Assembly (NCBI RefSeq): GCF_003351225.1
Contig: NZ_QQSY01000001.1
Span: forward strand, 496,001 to 560,000
Direction: 5' to 3'
Source: Dyella solisilvae
GTDB lineage: Bacteria > Pseudomonadota > Gammaproteobacteria > Xanthomonadales > Rhodanobacteraceae
Length of the DNA stretch: 64,000 nt
Positions 27,147 through 37,129 of this stretch are shown here, in pieces. The notes beneath the pieces were generated by a model. It saw nothing but the letters and a program-made list of their open reading frames with translations, did not search any database and was not told the DNA's origin. The position numbers were made by a program, and so were the translations under genes. The first letter of the stretch is position 1. Each line of letters begins with the position of its first letter.

Positions 27147-28184
27147 ATGTACAACCTGATCCGCCCCCTGCTGTTCGCGCTCGACGCGGAAACGGCCCAT
27201 GGCCTCACCCTGTATGGCCTGGATGTGGCCCAGCGCAGCAACTTCGCGCACCTGGTCGCCAAGCCGCCGGCCGAACTCCCGACCACCGCGCTCGGCATCC
27301 GTTTTCCCAATCCGGTGGGCCTGGCCGCCGGCCTGGACAAGAACGGCGACCATCTCGACGGCCTCGGAGCGCTCGGCTTCGGCTTTGTCGAGATCGGCAC
27401 CACCACGCCACGACCGCAGCCGGGCAACGACAAGCCGCGCATGTTCCGGCTGCCCCGCCACGAGGCGGTAATCAATCGACTTGGCTTCAACAATGCCGGC
27501 GTCGATGCGCTGGTGCGCAACGTGCAGCAATCGAGCTATCGCGGCGTGCTGGGCATCAACATCGGCAAGAACAAGGACACGCCGAACGAGAAGGCAGTCG
27601 ACGACTACCTTTTCTGCCTCGAGCGGGTCTATGCGTTGGCCAGCTACATCACGGTGAACATTTCCTCGCCCAACACGCAGGGACTGCGCGACCTGCAGGA
27701 AGAGGCCACGCTGCGACGCTTCATCGAGACGCTGCGCGAGGCGCAGGAGCGCCTCGGCTCGCAAAGCGGCGCGCGCAAGCCGATGCTGCTGAAGATCGCA
27801 CCCGACCTCAGCGAGGCCGAGCTCGACGCCATCGCCGAGGTGCTGCTGGCCGTGAAGATCGACGGCGTGATCTGCACCAACACCACCATCGACCATTCGT
27901 CGGTGGCCAGCGATCCGCTAGGCAACGAAACCGGCGGCCTGTCCGGCAAGCCGTTGTTCGCCCGCTCCACCGCCGTGCTGCGCGGCATGCGCAAGCGCGT
28001 AGGCAACCAGCTCGACATCATCGGCGTGGGCGGCATCCTCGATGGAAGCGACGCCGCGGAAAAGATCAGCGCCGGCGCTTCGCTGGTACAGATCTATTCC
28101 GGCATGGTCTTCCTCGGCCCGGCGCTGATTGCCGAATGCGTGGACGAAATCCGTCGCCAGCGCGGGGACAACCATGGCGGTTGA
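27147..28184 (+). CDS. pyrD: Dihydroorotate dehydrogenase (quinone), class 2
   Basis: About 345 residues. It catalyses dihydroorotate to orotate with FMN, passing electrons to membrane quinone. Class 2 marks: the N-terminal membrane-binding helices ([19 protein letters not shown]), [18 protein letters not shown], the catalytic-Ser region [14 protein letters not shown], and the FMN phosphate site [11 protein letters not shown]...[10 protein letters not shown]. The ATG at 27147 is used; a TTG at 27141 overlaps the upstream stop and cannot be excluded. murB starts inside its 3' end, eleven bases of overlap. Confidence 0.96.
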   Translation: MYNLIRPLLFALDAETAHGLTLYGLDVAQRSNFAHLVAKPPAELPTTALGIRFPNPVGLAAGLDKNGDHLDGLGALGFGFVEIGTTTPRPQPGNDKPRMFRLPRHEAVINRLGFNNAGVDALVRNVQQSSYRGVLGINIGKNKDTPNEKAVDDYLFCLERVYALASYITVNISSPNTQGLRDLQEEATLRRFIETLREAQERLGSQSGARKPMLLKIAPDLSEAELDAIAEVLLAVKIDGVICTNTTIDHSSVASDPLGNETGGLSGKPLFARSTAVLRGMRKRVGNQLDIIGVGGILDGSDAAEKISAGASLVQIYSGMVFLGPALIAECVDEIRRQRGDNHGG

Positions 28185-29220
28185 GCGCATCGACATGGGC
28201 GGCTATACGCTGATCGAGAATGCCCCGCTGGGTGCACGCAACACGTTGCGTGTCGACGCACGCGCCCGCCTGCTTGCCGAGATCCACGACGCGGCCAAGC
28301 TGCCCGAACTGCTGGCCTTCCCTGCCGTTCGCCAGGGCAAGCTGCTGGTGCTGGGCGAAGGCAGCAACATGCTGTTCACCGGTGACTTCGACGGCACCGT
28401 GCTCGCGATGGCGACGCGCGGCGTGCAGGTGGAGCAGGACGGCGAACTGGCTCGCATCGCGGTGGCCGCCGGCGAGCGCTGGGATGATTTCGTGCGCTGG
28501 ACGCTGGGCCAGGGTTATGCGGGTCTTGAGAACCTCATCCTGATTCCCGGCACCGTCGGCGCGGCGCCGATCCAGAATATCGGCGCCTACGGGGCCGAGG
28601 TCGCCGAGTTCATCGAGAGCGTGGAGGCGTGGGATACGCAGGAGCAGCGCGTGGCCGTGCTGGATCGCACCGCCTGCGCCTTCGCCTATCGCGACTCGGT
28701 GTTCAAGCACCAGCCCGGTCGCTACATCGTGACCGCGGTGCGCTTCGCTCTGCCCCGCTCGCACGAACTGCGCCTGGACTACGCCGGCATCCGCGAGGAA
28801 CTGGCGCGCATGGGCGTGGACAAGCCCGCGCCGTTCCACGTGGCCGAGGCGGTCGTGCACCTGCGCACCAAAAAACTTCCCGATCCCGCCGTCATCGGCA
28901 ACGCCGGCAGCTTCTTCAAGAATCCCATCGTGGACGCTTCGGTCGGCGAAGCACTGAAGCAGGAACATCCGGAACTGGTGTCATGGATCGGCGCCGACGG
29001 GCGCTGGAAGCTCTCGGCCGCGTGGCTGATCGAGCGCAGCGGCTTCAAGGGCGAGCGAGAGGGCGACGCCGGCATTTCCAACCGCCATGCGCTGGTGCTG
29101 GTGAACCACGGCCGCGCCAGCGGCGCCCAACTGTGGGCGTTCGCGCAGCGCGTCATCGAAGGCGTGCAGGCGAAGTTCGGCGTGCGGCTGGAACCGGAGC
29201 CGGTGGTGGTCGGCGCCTGA
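28174..29220 (+). CDS. murB: UDP-N-acetylmuramate dehydrogenase
   Basis: 348 residues, the long (type I, E. coli-like) form. Reduces UDP-GlcNAc-enolpyruvate to UDP-MurNAc with NADPH and FAD. FAD-binding GEGSNMLF and [17 protein letters not shown] are clear, and the catalytic Ser246 lies in NAGSFFKNP; the closing Glu is in [10 protein letters not shown]. Starts within pyrD, so translation is probably coupled. An ATG at 28195 is a possible shorter start. Placement after pyrD makes an essential wall gene the tail of the DUF4190-SDR-methyltransferase operon. Confidence 0.96.
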   Translation: MAVERIDMGGYTLIENAPLGARNTLRVDARARLLAEIHDAAKLPELLAFPAVRQGKLLVLGEGSNMLFTGDFDGTVLAMATRGVQVEQDGELARIAVAAGERWDDFVRWTLGQGYAGLENLILIPGTVGAAPIQNIGAYGAEVAEFIESVEAWDTQEQRVAVLDRTACAFAYRDSVFKHQPGRYIVTAVRFALPRSHELRLDYAGIREELARMGVDKPAPFHVAEAVVHLRTKKLPDPAVIGNAGSFFKNPIVDASVGEALKQEHPELVSWIGADGRWKLSAAWLIERSGFKGEREGDAGISNRHALVLVNHGRASGAQLWAFAQRVIEGVQAKFGVRLEPEPVVVGA

Positions 29221-29227
29221 TCTTGCC

Positions 29228-29267
29228 CCTCCGATAGGAGCACGCGTCGTGCGCTCCTATCGGGAGG
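29228..29267. terminator. Bidirectional hairpin between murB and the MFS gene
   Basis: CCGATAGGAGC and GCTCCTATCGG arms (29231-29263), extended by flanking CCT/AGG, between convergent stops. No U-tract on either side, but length and position fit a shared termination hairpin. Confidence 0.6.
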
Positions 29268-29276
29268 CAGCATCGA

Positions 29277-30506
29277 TCACGCCTTGGCCGACCTGGCCTC
29301 GAGGTTGGGAAGGAAAGCCGTGATGATGCCCAGCAGCGGCAGGTAAGCGCACAGCCCGTAGACGTACTCGATGCCCCTCACATCGGCGATTTGCCCCAGC
29401 ACCGCGGCGCCAATGCCGCCCATGCCGAAGGCGAAGCCGAAGAACAGGCCCGACACCATGCCCACGCGCCCGGGAATCAGTTCCTGCGCATAGACCAGGA
29501 TGGCCGAGAACGCCGAGGCCAGGATCAGGCCGATGATCACCGTGAGCACACCTGTCCAGAACAGGTTGGCGTGGGGCAGCAGCAGCGTGAACGGCGCCAC
29601 GCCCAGGATCGAAGCCCAGATCACCCACTTGCGGCCGATGCGGTCGCCCACCGGGCCACCGATCAGCGAACCGGCCGCCACTGCGAACAGGAACACGAAC
29701 AGGTGCGTCTGCGCGAGCGGCACGGACACACCGAACTTGTGGATCAGGTAGAACGTGTAATAGCTGCTGATGCTGGCCAGGTAGAAGTACTTGGAAAAGA
29801 TCAGCAGGCCGAGGATCAGCACCGACCACGCCACTTGCCCGCGGGTCAACGGCGCCAGCGCGGCGTGGCGCGACTTCGCCTTGCCCCGCACCGCGTGATG
29901 GTCACGGTACCAGCGGCTCACCTGCAGCAGCACCACGATCGCCAGCAACGCAGCCAGCGCGAACCAGGCCACGCTGCCGCGCCCGTGCGGCACGATGATC
30001 CATGCGGCGAGCAACGGTCCGAGCGACGCGCCGGCATTGCCGCCGACCTGGAACAGCGACTGGGCGAGGCCGTGACGTCCGCCCGAGGCCATGCGCGCCA
30101 CGCGTGAGGACTCCGGATGGAACACCGAGGAGCCGGTACCCACCAGCGCCGCGGCCACCAACAGCACGGCGAAATTAGGCGCGGTCGCCAGCAGCAGCAG
30201 GCCGCACAGGGTGAAACCCATGCCGATCGGCAACGAGTACGGCATCGGCTTCTTGTCGGTGACCAGGCCCACCGCCGGCTGCAGCAGCGAGGCGGTCAGC
30301 TGGTAGGTCAGCGTGATCAGGCCGATCTGCGCGAAGCTCAGGTTGAAGCCGCTTTTGAGGATCGGATAGATGGCCAGGATCAACGACTGGATCATGTCGT
30401 TGAGCAGATGCGAAAAGCTGATGGCGCCGAGGATGCGGAACTCGGTGCCCGGTTCGGCGTGGGAAGCTGCCGCCGGCATGGGGACGTCTTGAACGCGGGT
30501 CTGCAT
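29277..30506 (-). CDS. Fsr-like MFS efflux transporter (fosmidomycin resistance family)
   Basis: About 409 residues from the ATG at 30506, close to the 406 of E. coli Fsr; ATGs at 30533 and 30479 are alternatives without better ribosome sites. The N-terminal FRILGAISFSHLLNDMIQSLILAIYP block and V-F-H-P-E-S-S-R-V-A are hallmarks of the Fsr subfamily of 12-helix MFS drug exporters. Proton-driven efflux at the inner membrane. It is divergent from an AraC-type regulator at 30633, which is the likely local controller. Natural substrate unknown. Confidence 0.9.
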   Translation of the reverse strand: MQTRVQDVPMPAAASHAEPGTEFRILGAISFSHLLNDMIQSLILAIYPILKSGFNLSFAQIGLITLTYQLTASLLQPAVGLVTDKKPMPYSLPIGMGFTLCGLLLLATAPNFAVLLVAAALVGTGSSVFHPESSRVARMASGGRHGLAQSLFQVGGNAGASLGPLLAAWIIVPHGRGSVAWFALAALLAIVVLLQVSRWYRDHHAVRGKAKSRHAALAPLTRGQVAWSVLILGLLIFSKYFYLASISSYYTFYLIHKFGVSVPLAQTHLFVFLFAVAAGSLIGGPVGDRIGRKWVIWASILGVAPFTLLLPHANLFWTGVLTVIIGLILASAFSAILVYAQELIPGRVGMVSGLFFGFAFGMGGIGAAVLGQIADVRGIEYVYGLCAYLPLLGIITAFLPNLEARSAKA

Positions 30507-30632
30507 GGATGGAAAGGCTCTGGGTTGCGGCATGGCGTCGCGGGTTGCTGCGCCAGGGCGCTCACCTTAAAGTGAACAGCCCCGGCCCGCACACATCGTC
30601 GGGTCAATTTCTGTTGAATTTGGGCCAAAACC

Positions 30633-31409
30633 GTGCGCAATACCCGCGCCGACGCCTACGAGAACACCCCGCGTGACGTGATCGCCACCGGCAACGACTA
30701 TCCGACGCACTATGTGCTGCCGGCGCACTCCCACCGCCGCGGCCAGCTGCTGTATGCCTCCACGGGAGTACTGACCACCTTCACGAGCGAAGGCAGCTGG
30801 GTGGTGCCACCACGTCGGGGGCTCTGGATTCCGCCCGGGGTGACCCATGAGGTGCACATGGGAGGAACCGTCGCCACCCGCAGTGCCTATGTGACGGCCG
30901 AGGCCGCGCGTCTGGCCGGGCTGCCCCAGCACTGCCAGGTGATCGCCGTCTCGCCCTTGCTGCACGAACTGTTGCAAGAGGCCGTCGACCTTCCGGCCGA
31001 ATACGACATCGATGGCCGCGACGGCCGCGTCATGGCGCTGCTGCTGGACGAGATCAGGCGAATGCCGGCGCTGCCGCTGAGCGCACCGCTGCCGCATGAG
31101 AAGCGGCTGGCCGCACTGTGCCGTGAACTGCTGCAACAGCCTTCCCAGGAAGTGAAGATCGACCACATGGCGCAGCGCGCCGGCATGAGCCGTCGCCATT
31201 TCACCCGCACCTTCCGCGAGGAAACCGGCATGAGCTTCACCGCATGGCGGCAGCAGGCCTGCCTGCTTTCGGCGCTCACCCGCCTGGGCAACGGCGAGCC
31301 GATCACCCAGGTGGCAGTGGACCTGGGCTACGGCAACCCCAGCGCGTTCACCGCAGCATTCCGGCGCGTGCTTGGCGTCGCGCCGAGCCGTTACTTGGGC
31401 TTGCCCTGA
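30633..31409 (+). CDS. AraC-family transcriptional regulator (cupin sensor)
   Basis: 258 residues with GTG start. N-terminal cupin-like sensor (about 20-90: HYVLPAHSHRRGQLLYAS, PPRRGLWIPPGVTHEV, with metal-ligand-like His residues) and a C-terminal AraC double helix-turn-helix (about 165-255: MAQRAGMSRRHFTRTFREETG and QVAVDLGYGNPSAFTAAFRRVLG). This is the short NimR-like type that usually controls a neighbouring MFS exporter. The divergent Fsr-like gene is therefore its probable target; the 126-base spacer should hold the operator. Inducer unknown. Confidence 0.9.
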   Translation: MRNTRADAYENTPRDVIATGNDYPTHYVLPAHSHRRGQLLYASTGVLTTFTSEGSWVVPPRRGLWIPPGVTHEVHMGGTVATRSAYVTAEAARLAGLPQHCQVIAVSPLLHELLQEAVDLPAEYDIDGRDGRVMALLLDEIRRMPALPLSAPLPHEKRLAALCRELLQQPSQEVKIDHMAQRAGMSRRHFTRTFREETGMSFTAWRQQACLLSALTRLGNGEPITQVAVDLGYGNPSAFTAAFRRVLGVAPSRYLGLP

Positions 31410-31720
31410 GTGCTTCCTTCTCAAGCGGCAAGGCGCCCAGTGCGCAACATGTCCTTGCGATGCTGCGAGCAAACGGCAGGCTGGATCGCGCACAGCGCGC
31501 GCTCCGTCAGGAGGGGCGAACGGATAGTTTCGCGTCACGAAGCCATGACGCAGCCGTCGGCATTGTCACGAACATGTCAAAAACGATGCACAAGATGTAC
31601 GTCACGTGACAGCGCGAGACGCCTGCTGCGCTGCCATGGCCCGGTCTTTATCGGAGCCGTACTATGTGCCTTTGCGGACTCGCGGCGCCGCCGCACGTCC
31701 GCCCCATGAACGGTGAGCCG
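31410..31720. other. Intergenic region upstream of ppk
   Basis: About 310 bases. It contains several GTCA/TGAC half-sites, a candidate Pho box at 31563-31580, a GTCACGTGAC palindrome at 31600-31609, and no convincing gene. Confidence 0.5.
31563..31580 (+). promoter_or_regulatory. Candidate Pho box (PhoB site) for ppk
   Basis: Two seven-base direct repeats TTGTCAC and ATGTCAA separated by four bases (GAAC), matching the PhoB consensus layout CTGTCAT-N4-CTGTCAT. An AAGATG that could serve as -10 lies 12 bases downstream, the usual distance. Function fits phosphate control of polyphosphate kinase. Confidence 0.6.
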
Positions 31721-33913
31721 ATGAGTACCGATGTCGTTCGTTCCAGCGCCGCCCGCGACAACGAGCGTGCCGAACCCGCGCGCAACCCGCCCGCCGAGCC
31801 CGCTGCGCCCGCGTCCGCCACGGCGAGTGCGCCGCCGGACCTCAACGATCCCAACCTGTACCTCAACCGCGAACTCTCGCAGCTGCAGTTCAACATCCGC
31901 GTGCTCGACCAGGCGCTGGACGAGAGCAAGCCGATCCTCGAGCGATTGAAGTTCCTGCTGATCTTTTCCAGCAACCTCGACGAATTCTTCGAGATCCGCG
32001 TGGCCGGCCTGAAGAGCCAGATCGCCTTCGACCACGAGATCGTCGGCTCCGATGGCGTATCGCCACGCAAGGCGCTGGCCGAGATCAGCGAGATCACGCA
32101 CAAGCAGATCGAACGGCAGTACGCCATTCTCAACGATCGCATCCTGCCCGAGCTCGCGCGCAACGGCATCCGCATCGTTCGGCGCAACGAGTGGTCGCAC
32201 AAGCAGAAGCTGTGGGTGCGCAGGTACTTCCGCAATGAGGTGGCGCCGCTGGTCACGCCGATCGGCCTGGACCCGACCCATCCCTTCCCGCTGCTGGTCA
32301 ACAAGAGCCTCAACTTCATCGTGCAGTTGGAAGGCACCGATGCGTTCGGCCGCGACTCGGGCCTCGCCATCGTGCCGGCGCCGCGCGTGCTGCCGCGCCT
32401 GATCCGCCTGCCCGACGAGGTGAGTGAGGGCGGCGAGAATTTCGTGCTGCTGTCTTCCATCATCCATGCCCATGCCGAGGAGCTGTTTCCTGGCATGTCC
32501 GTGCGCGGCTGCTACCAGTTCCGGCTGACCCGCAACGCCGACCTCACCATCGACCCTGAAGACGTCGAAGACCTGGCACGCGCGTTGCGCGGCGAGCTGT
32601 ATTCGCGCCGCTTCGGCGACGCCGTGCGCCTGGAGGTGGCCGACAACTGCCCCGCCGAACTCACCGATTACCTGCTGCGCCAGTTCGGCCTCGCCGCGGC
32701 GGAGATGTACGAGGTCAACGGCCCGGTGAACCTGGCGCGCCTGTTCGGCCTGATCAACAAGACCGACCGCCCCGAGCTGCAATATCCCACGTTCACCCCG
32801 TCCATCCCCAAGGCGCTGAAGAAGGCCGAAGACCTGTTCCAGGTGATCGGCCGCCAGGACGTGCTGCTGCTGCATCCGTACGAATCGTTCGCGCCGGTGG
32901 TCGATCTGCTGCACCAGGCGGCGAAGGATCCGAGCGTGCTGGCGATCAAGCAGACGCTGTACCGCAGCGGCGCCAACTCCGAGATCGTCGACGCGCTGGT
33001 GGATGCGGCGCGCGCGGGCAAGGAAGTGACCGTGGTGATCGAGCTGCGCGCACGCTTCGACGAGGAATCCAACCTGTCGCTCGCCTCGCGCCTGCAGCAG
33101 GCCGGCGCGATGGTGATCTACGGCGTGGTCGGGGTGAAGACGCATGCCAAGCTGATGCTGATCCAGCGCCGCGAAGGCGAGGAGCTGGTGCGCTATGCGC
33201 ACCTGGGCACCGGCAACTACCACACCGGCAATGCGCGCCTGTACACCGACTACAGCCTGCTGACCTCCGACCAGGCGCTGTGCGAGGACGTGCACAAGCT
33301 GTTCAGCCAGCTCACCGGCATGGGCAAGCTGCTGCAGATGAAGAAGCTGCTGCACGCGCCGTTCACCCTGAAGAAGACCCTGCTCGAGCTGATCGCGCGC
33401 GAGACCGCGCATGCCGCCGCCGGCAAGCCGGCGCAGATCATCTTCAAGATCAATGCGGTGACCGACGCGAAGATGATCCGCGCGCTGTACAAGGCCAGCA
33501 TGGCCGGCGTGAAGATCGACCTGATCGTCCGCGGCATGTGCTGCCTGCGCCCCGGCGTGCCGGGCGTGTCGCACAACATCCGCGTGCGCTCCATCGTCGG
33601 CCGTTTCCTGGAGCACAGTCGCGTGTACTGCTTCGCCAACAACGGCGAGGAGCAGTTCTACCTGGCCAGCGCCGACCTGATGGAGCGCAACCTCGACCGC
33701 CGCGTGGAGACTGGCTTTCCGATCGAGGGCAAGAAGCTGCAGGCGCGCCTGAAGAAAGAGCTGGAGATGTACCTGTGCGACAACGCCAGCGCCTGGCTGC
33801 TCCAGCCCGATGGGCGTTACGTGCGGACCAAGCCCGCCGCCAGCCAGCCGGCGCGCAACGTGCAGGTGCAGTTGCTGGAGAAGCTGTGCGGCTCGGGCGC
33901 CAACGAGGCCTGA
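31721..33913 (+). CDS. ppk: Polyphosphate kinase 1
   Basis: About 730 residues from the ATG at 31721 (GGTGAG just upstream); the ATG at 31706 has no ribosome site. It makes polyphosphate from ATP reversibly. Family blocks: [50 protein letters not shown], the autophosphorylated H475 in KTHAKLMLI, the second conserved H632 in [10 protein letters not shown], and [15 protein letters not shown]. The N-terminal 45 residues are Ala/Pro-rich and likely disordered. ppx, a frequent neighbour, is absent here. A candidate Pho box is upstream and a hairpin follows. Confidence 0.97.
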   Translation: MSTDVVRSSAARDNERAEPARNPPAEPAAPASATASAPPDLNDPNLYLNRELSQLQFNIRVLDQALDESKPILERLKFLLIFSSNLDEFFEIRVAGLKSQIAFDHEIVGSDGVSPRKALAEISEITHKQIERQYAILNDRILPELARNGIRIVRRNEWSHKQKLWVRRYFRNEVAPLVTPIGLDPTHPFPLLVNKSLNFIVQLEGTDAFGRDSGLAIVPAPRVLPRLIRLPDEVSEGGENFVLLSSIIHAHAEELFPGMSVRGCYQFRLTRNADLTIDPEDVEDLARALRGELYSRRFGDAVRLEVADNCPAELTDYLLRQFGLAAAEMYEVNGPVNLARLFGLINKTDRPELQYPTFTPSIPKALKKAEDLFQVIGRQDVLLLHPYESFAPVVDLLHQAAKDPSVLAIKQTLYRSGANSEIVDALVDAARAGKEVTVVIELRARFDEESNLSLASRLQQAGAMVIYGVVGVKTHAKLMLIQRREGEELVRYAHLGTGNYHTGNARLYTDYSLLTSDQALCEDVHKLFSQLTGMGKLLQMKKLLHAPFTLKKTLLELIARETAHAAAGKPAQIIFKINAVTDAKMIRALYKASMAGVKIDLIVRGMCCLRPGVPGVSHNIRVRSIVGRFLEHSRVYCFANNGEEQFYLASADLMERNLDRRVETGFPIEGKKLQARLKKELEMYLCDNASAWLLQPDGRYVRTKPAASQPARNVQVQLLEKLCGSGANEA

Positions 33914-33953
33914 GTCCGTCCCTTCGCCCCATGTAGGTGGCCGACACCCCATC

Positions 33954-33996
33954 GTCCCGCCCCGACGGCCAGACAGGTCGGGCGCCGGGACTTTCT
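33954..33996 (+). terminator. Terminator after ppk
   Basis: Outer arms GTCCCG/CGGGAC and inner arms CCGAC/GTCGG form an interrupted stem at 33954-33991, followed by TTTCT. Ends the ppk transcript before the small secreted-protein gene. Confidence 0.55.
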
Positions 33997-34087
33997 GCCT
34001 TGCGTGGCCGACTTCGCCGAGGCCTGCGACTCCCTATCGTGCATGGACTTTGGCCCACGCCAAGTCCGCTCAAGATAGGGAGATCCC

Positions 34088-34393
34088 ATGAAAAAGCTGC
34101 TCGCCGCCATCGCCATGACCAGCCTGGCCGCCCATGCCGTGGCTCAGACCACGGCCCCGATGGCGCAGGAATCCGCAACATCGCAGGAAGCTCCGGCCAC
34201 GTCGCTGGGCGCCGCTCCAACCATCCCCGGCGCCGGAGCGGCGGGCGCGGCCGCCAACGGCAACCTCACGCCGCTCTACGTGGGCGCCAGCGCCGTCGGC
34301 GTCGCGGTGGTGGCCGCCGCGCTCAACGACGGCGGCAGCCACAACGGTACCCAAGGCACCACCGGAACGACGGGTACAACCGGCGCCCATTAA
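34088..34393 (+). CDS. YjbE-like small secreted protein
   Basis: 101 residues; GGGAG five bases before ATG. Signal peptide 1-19 (ending AHAVA), an Ala/Thr/Pro-rich middle, a short hydrophobic stretch ASAVGVAVVAAAL and a Gly/Asn/Thr-rich tail of repeated GTT. This layout, especially S-A-V-G-V-A followed by a G/N/T tail, resembles E. coli YjbE of the yjbEFGH exopolysaccharide operon. The other yjb genes are not adjacent. Similarity rests on composition and one short block, so function (envelope or exopolysaccharide related) is tentative. Monocistronic with its own hairpin. Confidence 0.65.
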   Translation: MKKLLAAIAMTSLAAHAVAQTTAPMAQESATSQEAPATSLGAAPTIPGAGAAGAAANGNLTPLYVGASAVGVAVVAAALNDGGSHNGTQGTTGTTGTTGAH

Positions 34394-34421
34394 GGCCCGC
34401 AGGCCCGTTCCCGCTTCCGCC

Positions 34422-34448
34422 CGACGCCCCGGCCAAGCCGGGGCGTCG
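34422..34448. terminator. Bidirectional hairpin between YjbE-like and flavin reductase genes
   Basis: Perfect 12-base stem CGACGCCCCGGC / GCCGGGGCGTCG with loop CAA, between convergent stops. Confidence 0.7.
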
Positions 34449-34461
34449 CATGTTAGGCGCC

Positions 34462-35016
34462 CTATTTGGGGAAGCGCTTCACCCAAGCCACATAGCGATC
34501 CACGAACCCGTGCACGAATTTCTTCGTGCTCTCGTGGGTGAAGTTTCCCTCGGCGTCAAACATGCCTTCCTTGTGCTGGATGAACACCTCTGGCTGTCCC
34601 AGGGTGGGCACGTCCAGATAGGCCAGGACGTTGCGCAAATGCTGCTGGGCCAACGCCGTGCCGGTCGCTCCGACCGATATGCCGATCACGGCGCCCGGCT
34701 TGCCGGCGAAGGAATTGGTCCCCCAGGGACGCGAGGCGATGTCGATGGCGTTCTTCAACACGCCGGGCATCGAACGGTTGTACTCCGGCGTGACGAACAG
34801 CAGCGCGTCGGCTGCCTCGATCACCTTCTTGAGGTTGGCGCACTCGGCCGGATAGGCCGCATCAAGGTCCTGGTTGTACAGGGGCAGATGATCGATGCGC
34901 ACATGTTCGAACTGGAAATCAGCTGGCGCCAGCCGCTCCACGGCATGGGCCAGTTGGCGATTGAAAGACTCCTTGCGCAGGCTTCCTACGAATACGGCCA
35001 CGCGGATCGTGCTCAT
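34462..35016 (-). CDS. NADPH-dependent FMN reductase / azoreductase-like flavoprotein
   Basis: 184 residues from the ATG at 35016, which has AGGAGGAG five bases upstream. Flavodoxin-like fold: the phosphate loop GSLRKESFNRQLA (residues 10-22), TPEYNRSMPGVLKNAIDIASRP (the P-E-Y-N family motif) and a GATGTALAQQHLR segment. These enzymes reduce FMN, quinones, azo dyes or chromate with NAD(P)H and lower oxidative stress. Single gene, convergent with the YjbE-like gene. Substrate cannot be told apart from sequence. Confidence 0.9.
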   Translation of the reverse strand: MSTIRVAVFVGSLRKESFNRQLAHAVERLAPADFQFEHVRIDHLPLYNQDLDAAYPAECANLKKVIEAADALLFVTPEYNRSMPGVLKNAIDIASRPWGTNSFAGKPGAVIGISVGATGTALAQQHLRNVLAYLDVPTLGQPEVFIQHKEGMFDAEGNFTHESTKKFVHGFVDRYVAWVKRFPK

Positions 35017-35300
35017 GCTTGCTCCTCCTCTGGGGAAAGGCGGGCGCCTTGGGGGGATCCGCAAGCATGGCAGCGGTGACGGTCAAGCCTTCGTGAGCGC
35101 CGGCGCCCGACGCTTACCTATGACTTTCGATGTAAAGCCATCCCGCGTGCGCTCCATCATCATGGCTACCCGACCAGCAAGGACGACGGCATCCCTGCGC
35201 GACCGGTAGCGCGGGAATCCACCCACAGGGATGAGCGGGAGCGCCACGGAGTGACGCGACTCCATCAGGGAGCCGCGCGCCGAGACCAGGGGACCGGCAG

Positions 35301-37040
35301 ATGGGTAGCAGGGGCATGGCGGCAGGGCGGCAGGGTCGGTGGCGGATGCTCGGCATCCTTGCCATGTGGCTGCTTGCGTCCGTGGTCCACGCCAACACGC
35401 CCCTGACCGGGGCCGCGCGCGAAGTTCGCCCGGGGGACACGCCGCAAAGCGTCCTGGACGCCTTCCACCGGGGCGACCTGGCCAGCTTTGACCCCAACCT
35501 GCTGCAACGCTTCCCGCCGCAGGGCCTGGGCACCTGGGTGGTGCTGCAACCCCAACCCCCGCTGGTCGATGAAGAGCGCGTACTGTCGATCTATCCACCG
35601 CCAACCACGACGGTGACCCTGATCGCCGGGGACGGCGCCTCCTCGCCGCTCTCGATGGAAGACTTTTCCACCGCCGCGCACGGCAACGGACGTCTGGCCT
35701 TCCGCATCCGCGCAGGCGTACCCGCCTCCGACCCGATCCTCCTGCGCTTCGAGCCGACCGCACTGCGAAGTTCGCCGGTGAGCTTCCAACTGCAATCCTG
35801 GGACGAATTCCTGCGCCATGATGCGCGCTGGCTGGTGTTCGCCAGCGCCTGCTTTGCGGTGATGCTGGCGATGTCGCTGATGGCGCTATGCCTGGCGCTG
35901 ATGCTGCGCGACGCCACGTTCGCCTGGTACGCCGGCTACGTGCTCTGCTACGCGCTGATCCAGGGCGTGCAGACCGGCTTCCTGTTCCACCCGCTGGAGA
36001 TAACCTGGCTGGCCGGCTCGGCGGACATGGTCGGTTCCTCCGCCGTGGCGGTGTCGCTGGCATTTGCCGCGATGTTCGTGGCGCGCTTTTGCGAACTGCC
36101 CCGCTACGCCCCGTGGCTGCACACGCCGACCCTTGCGCTCGCCGTGGGCATGCCGCTGGTGGTGCTGCTGCGCATTTGCCAGATCGGCCTGCTGCAGGAG
36201 ACCGCGCAAGTACTGCTCGGCCCCCTGATGGTGATCGGCACCCTGCTGGTGTTGCTTGCCGGGGTGATGTCGGCGGTGCGTGGCGCGCGGGCCGCGTGGT
36301 TCTTCCTGGCCGGCTGGACGCCGCTACTGGCGCTGACCACGCTGTCGCATAGCCAGTTCGACGGCTCCCTGGCAGACGTGATCTGGCTCGGCGACGCCGG
36401 CCTGGCGGTGGGCGCCTTCTCAGCCGTGGTGTTGTCGCTGGGCCTGGCAGACCGCGCCCTGATCATGCGTCGAGACCACAGCATCGTGCAGGAGCTGGCC
36501 GACAACGACGCGCTCACCAACGTGCTCAATCGGCGTGCCTGGAGCGACAGCGTGCGCAAGGTGCTTAACAGCGGCAGCGGGCAACCCGTCGCGCTGCTGT
36601 TCCTGGACCTGGACCACTTCAAGATGCTCAACGATCGCCAGGGCCATGCCGCCGGCGACCGTGCGCTGGTCGCCGTGGCCGACGCGCTACGCCACGAGCT
36701 GCGCCCGCACGACCTGCTGGGCCGGTATGGCGGTGAGGAGTTCGTCGCCATGCTGTTCGGCATAGAGCAGGTGCAGGCCATGCAGGTGGCCACCCGCCTG
36801 TGCCGCCGCGTGCATCGGCTGGAGATCCCGGTGAACGACTCCGGCCTGCTGCTCACCGTCAGCATCGGCATCGCGATGCGGCTTCCCGATGACACCATCG
36901 AAGCGCTGGTCGAGCGCTCCGACCACGCCATGTACCGGGCCAAGCTTGCAGGCCGCAATCGCGCCCGGCTGGAGGAAAAGCTGGAACCCCTGGTGCGGCG
37001 ACAGTGGCCTCGCGCTGTCGACAACGACGGCAACGCTTAG
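35301..37040 (+). CDS. Membrane diguanylate cyclase (7TM-type sensor + GGDEF)
   Basis: 579 residues. An N-terminal membrane/signal segment (about 15-32) is followed by a periplasmic domain of about 140 residues, then seven or so membrane helices (about 175-400) as in 7TMR-DISM sensors, and a cytoplasmic GGDEF domain (about 410-565). The active site is GGEEF (477-481) and an intact inhibitory RxxD site (RPHD, 468-471) precedes it by five residues, so cyclic-di-GMP synthesis with product inhibition is expected. The ATG at 35301 has only a weak AGGGG; an ATG at 35316 is possible. Free-standing gene; its signal is unknown. Confidence 0.9.
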   Translation: MGSRGMAAGRQGRWRMLGILAMWLLASVVHANTPLTGAAREVRPGDTPQSVLDAFHRGDLASFDPNLLQRFPPQGLGTWVVLQPQPPLVDEERVLSIYPPPTTTVTLIAGDGASSPLSMEDFSTAAHGNGRLAFRIRAGVPASDPILLRFEPTALRSSPVSFQLQSWDEFLRHDARWLVFASACFAVMLAMSLMALCLALMLRDATFAWYAGYVLCYALIQGVQTGFLFHPLEITWLAGSADMVGSSAVAVSLAFAAMFVARFCELPRYAPWLHTPTLALAVGMPLVVLLRICQIGLLQETAQVLLGPLMVIGTLLVLLAGVMSAVRGARAAWFFLAGWTPLLALTTLSHSQFDGSLADVIWLGDAGLAVGAFSAVVLSLGLADRALIMRRDHSIVQELADNDALTNVLNRRAWSDSVRKVLNSGSGQPVALLFLDLDHFKMLNDRQGHAAGDRALVAVADALRHELRPHDLLGRYGGEEFVAMLFGIEQVQAMQVATRLCRRVHRLEIPVNDSGLLLTVSIGIAMRLPDDTIEALVERSDHAMYRAKLAGRNRARLEEKLEPLVRRQWPRAVDNDGNA

Positions 37041-37129
37041 TCGCGCCTGCCAGCCCCCACTCGGAAAATCGACAAGACAACGCAGCGACCCGGACTAAGC
37101 TGGGGTCCTCCATCCGAAGGAGCACGCCC

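Noticed and set aside
31577-33952. A 791-codon open frame opposite ppk
   Set aside because: Antisense shadow; ppk on the + strand has all catalytic blocks and a good start.
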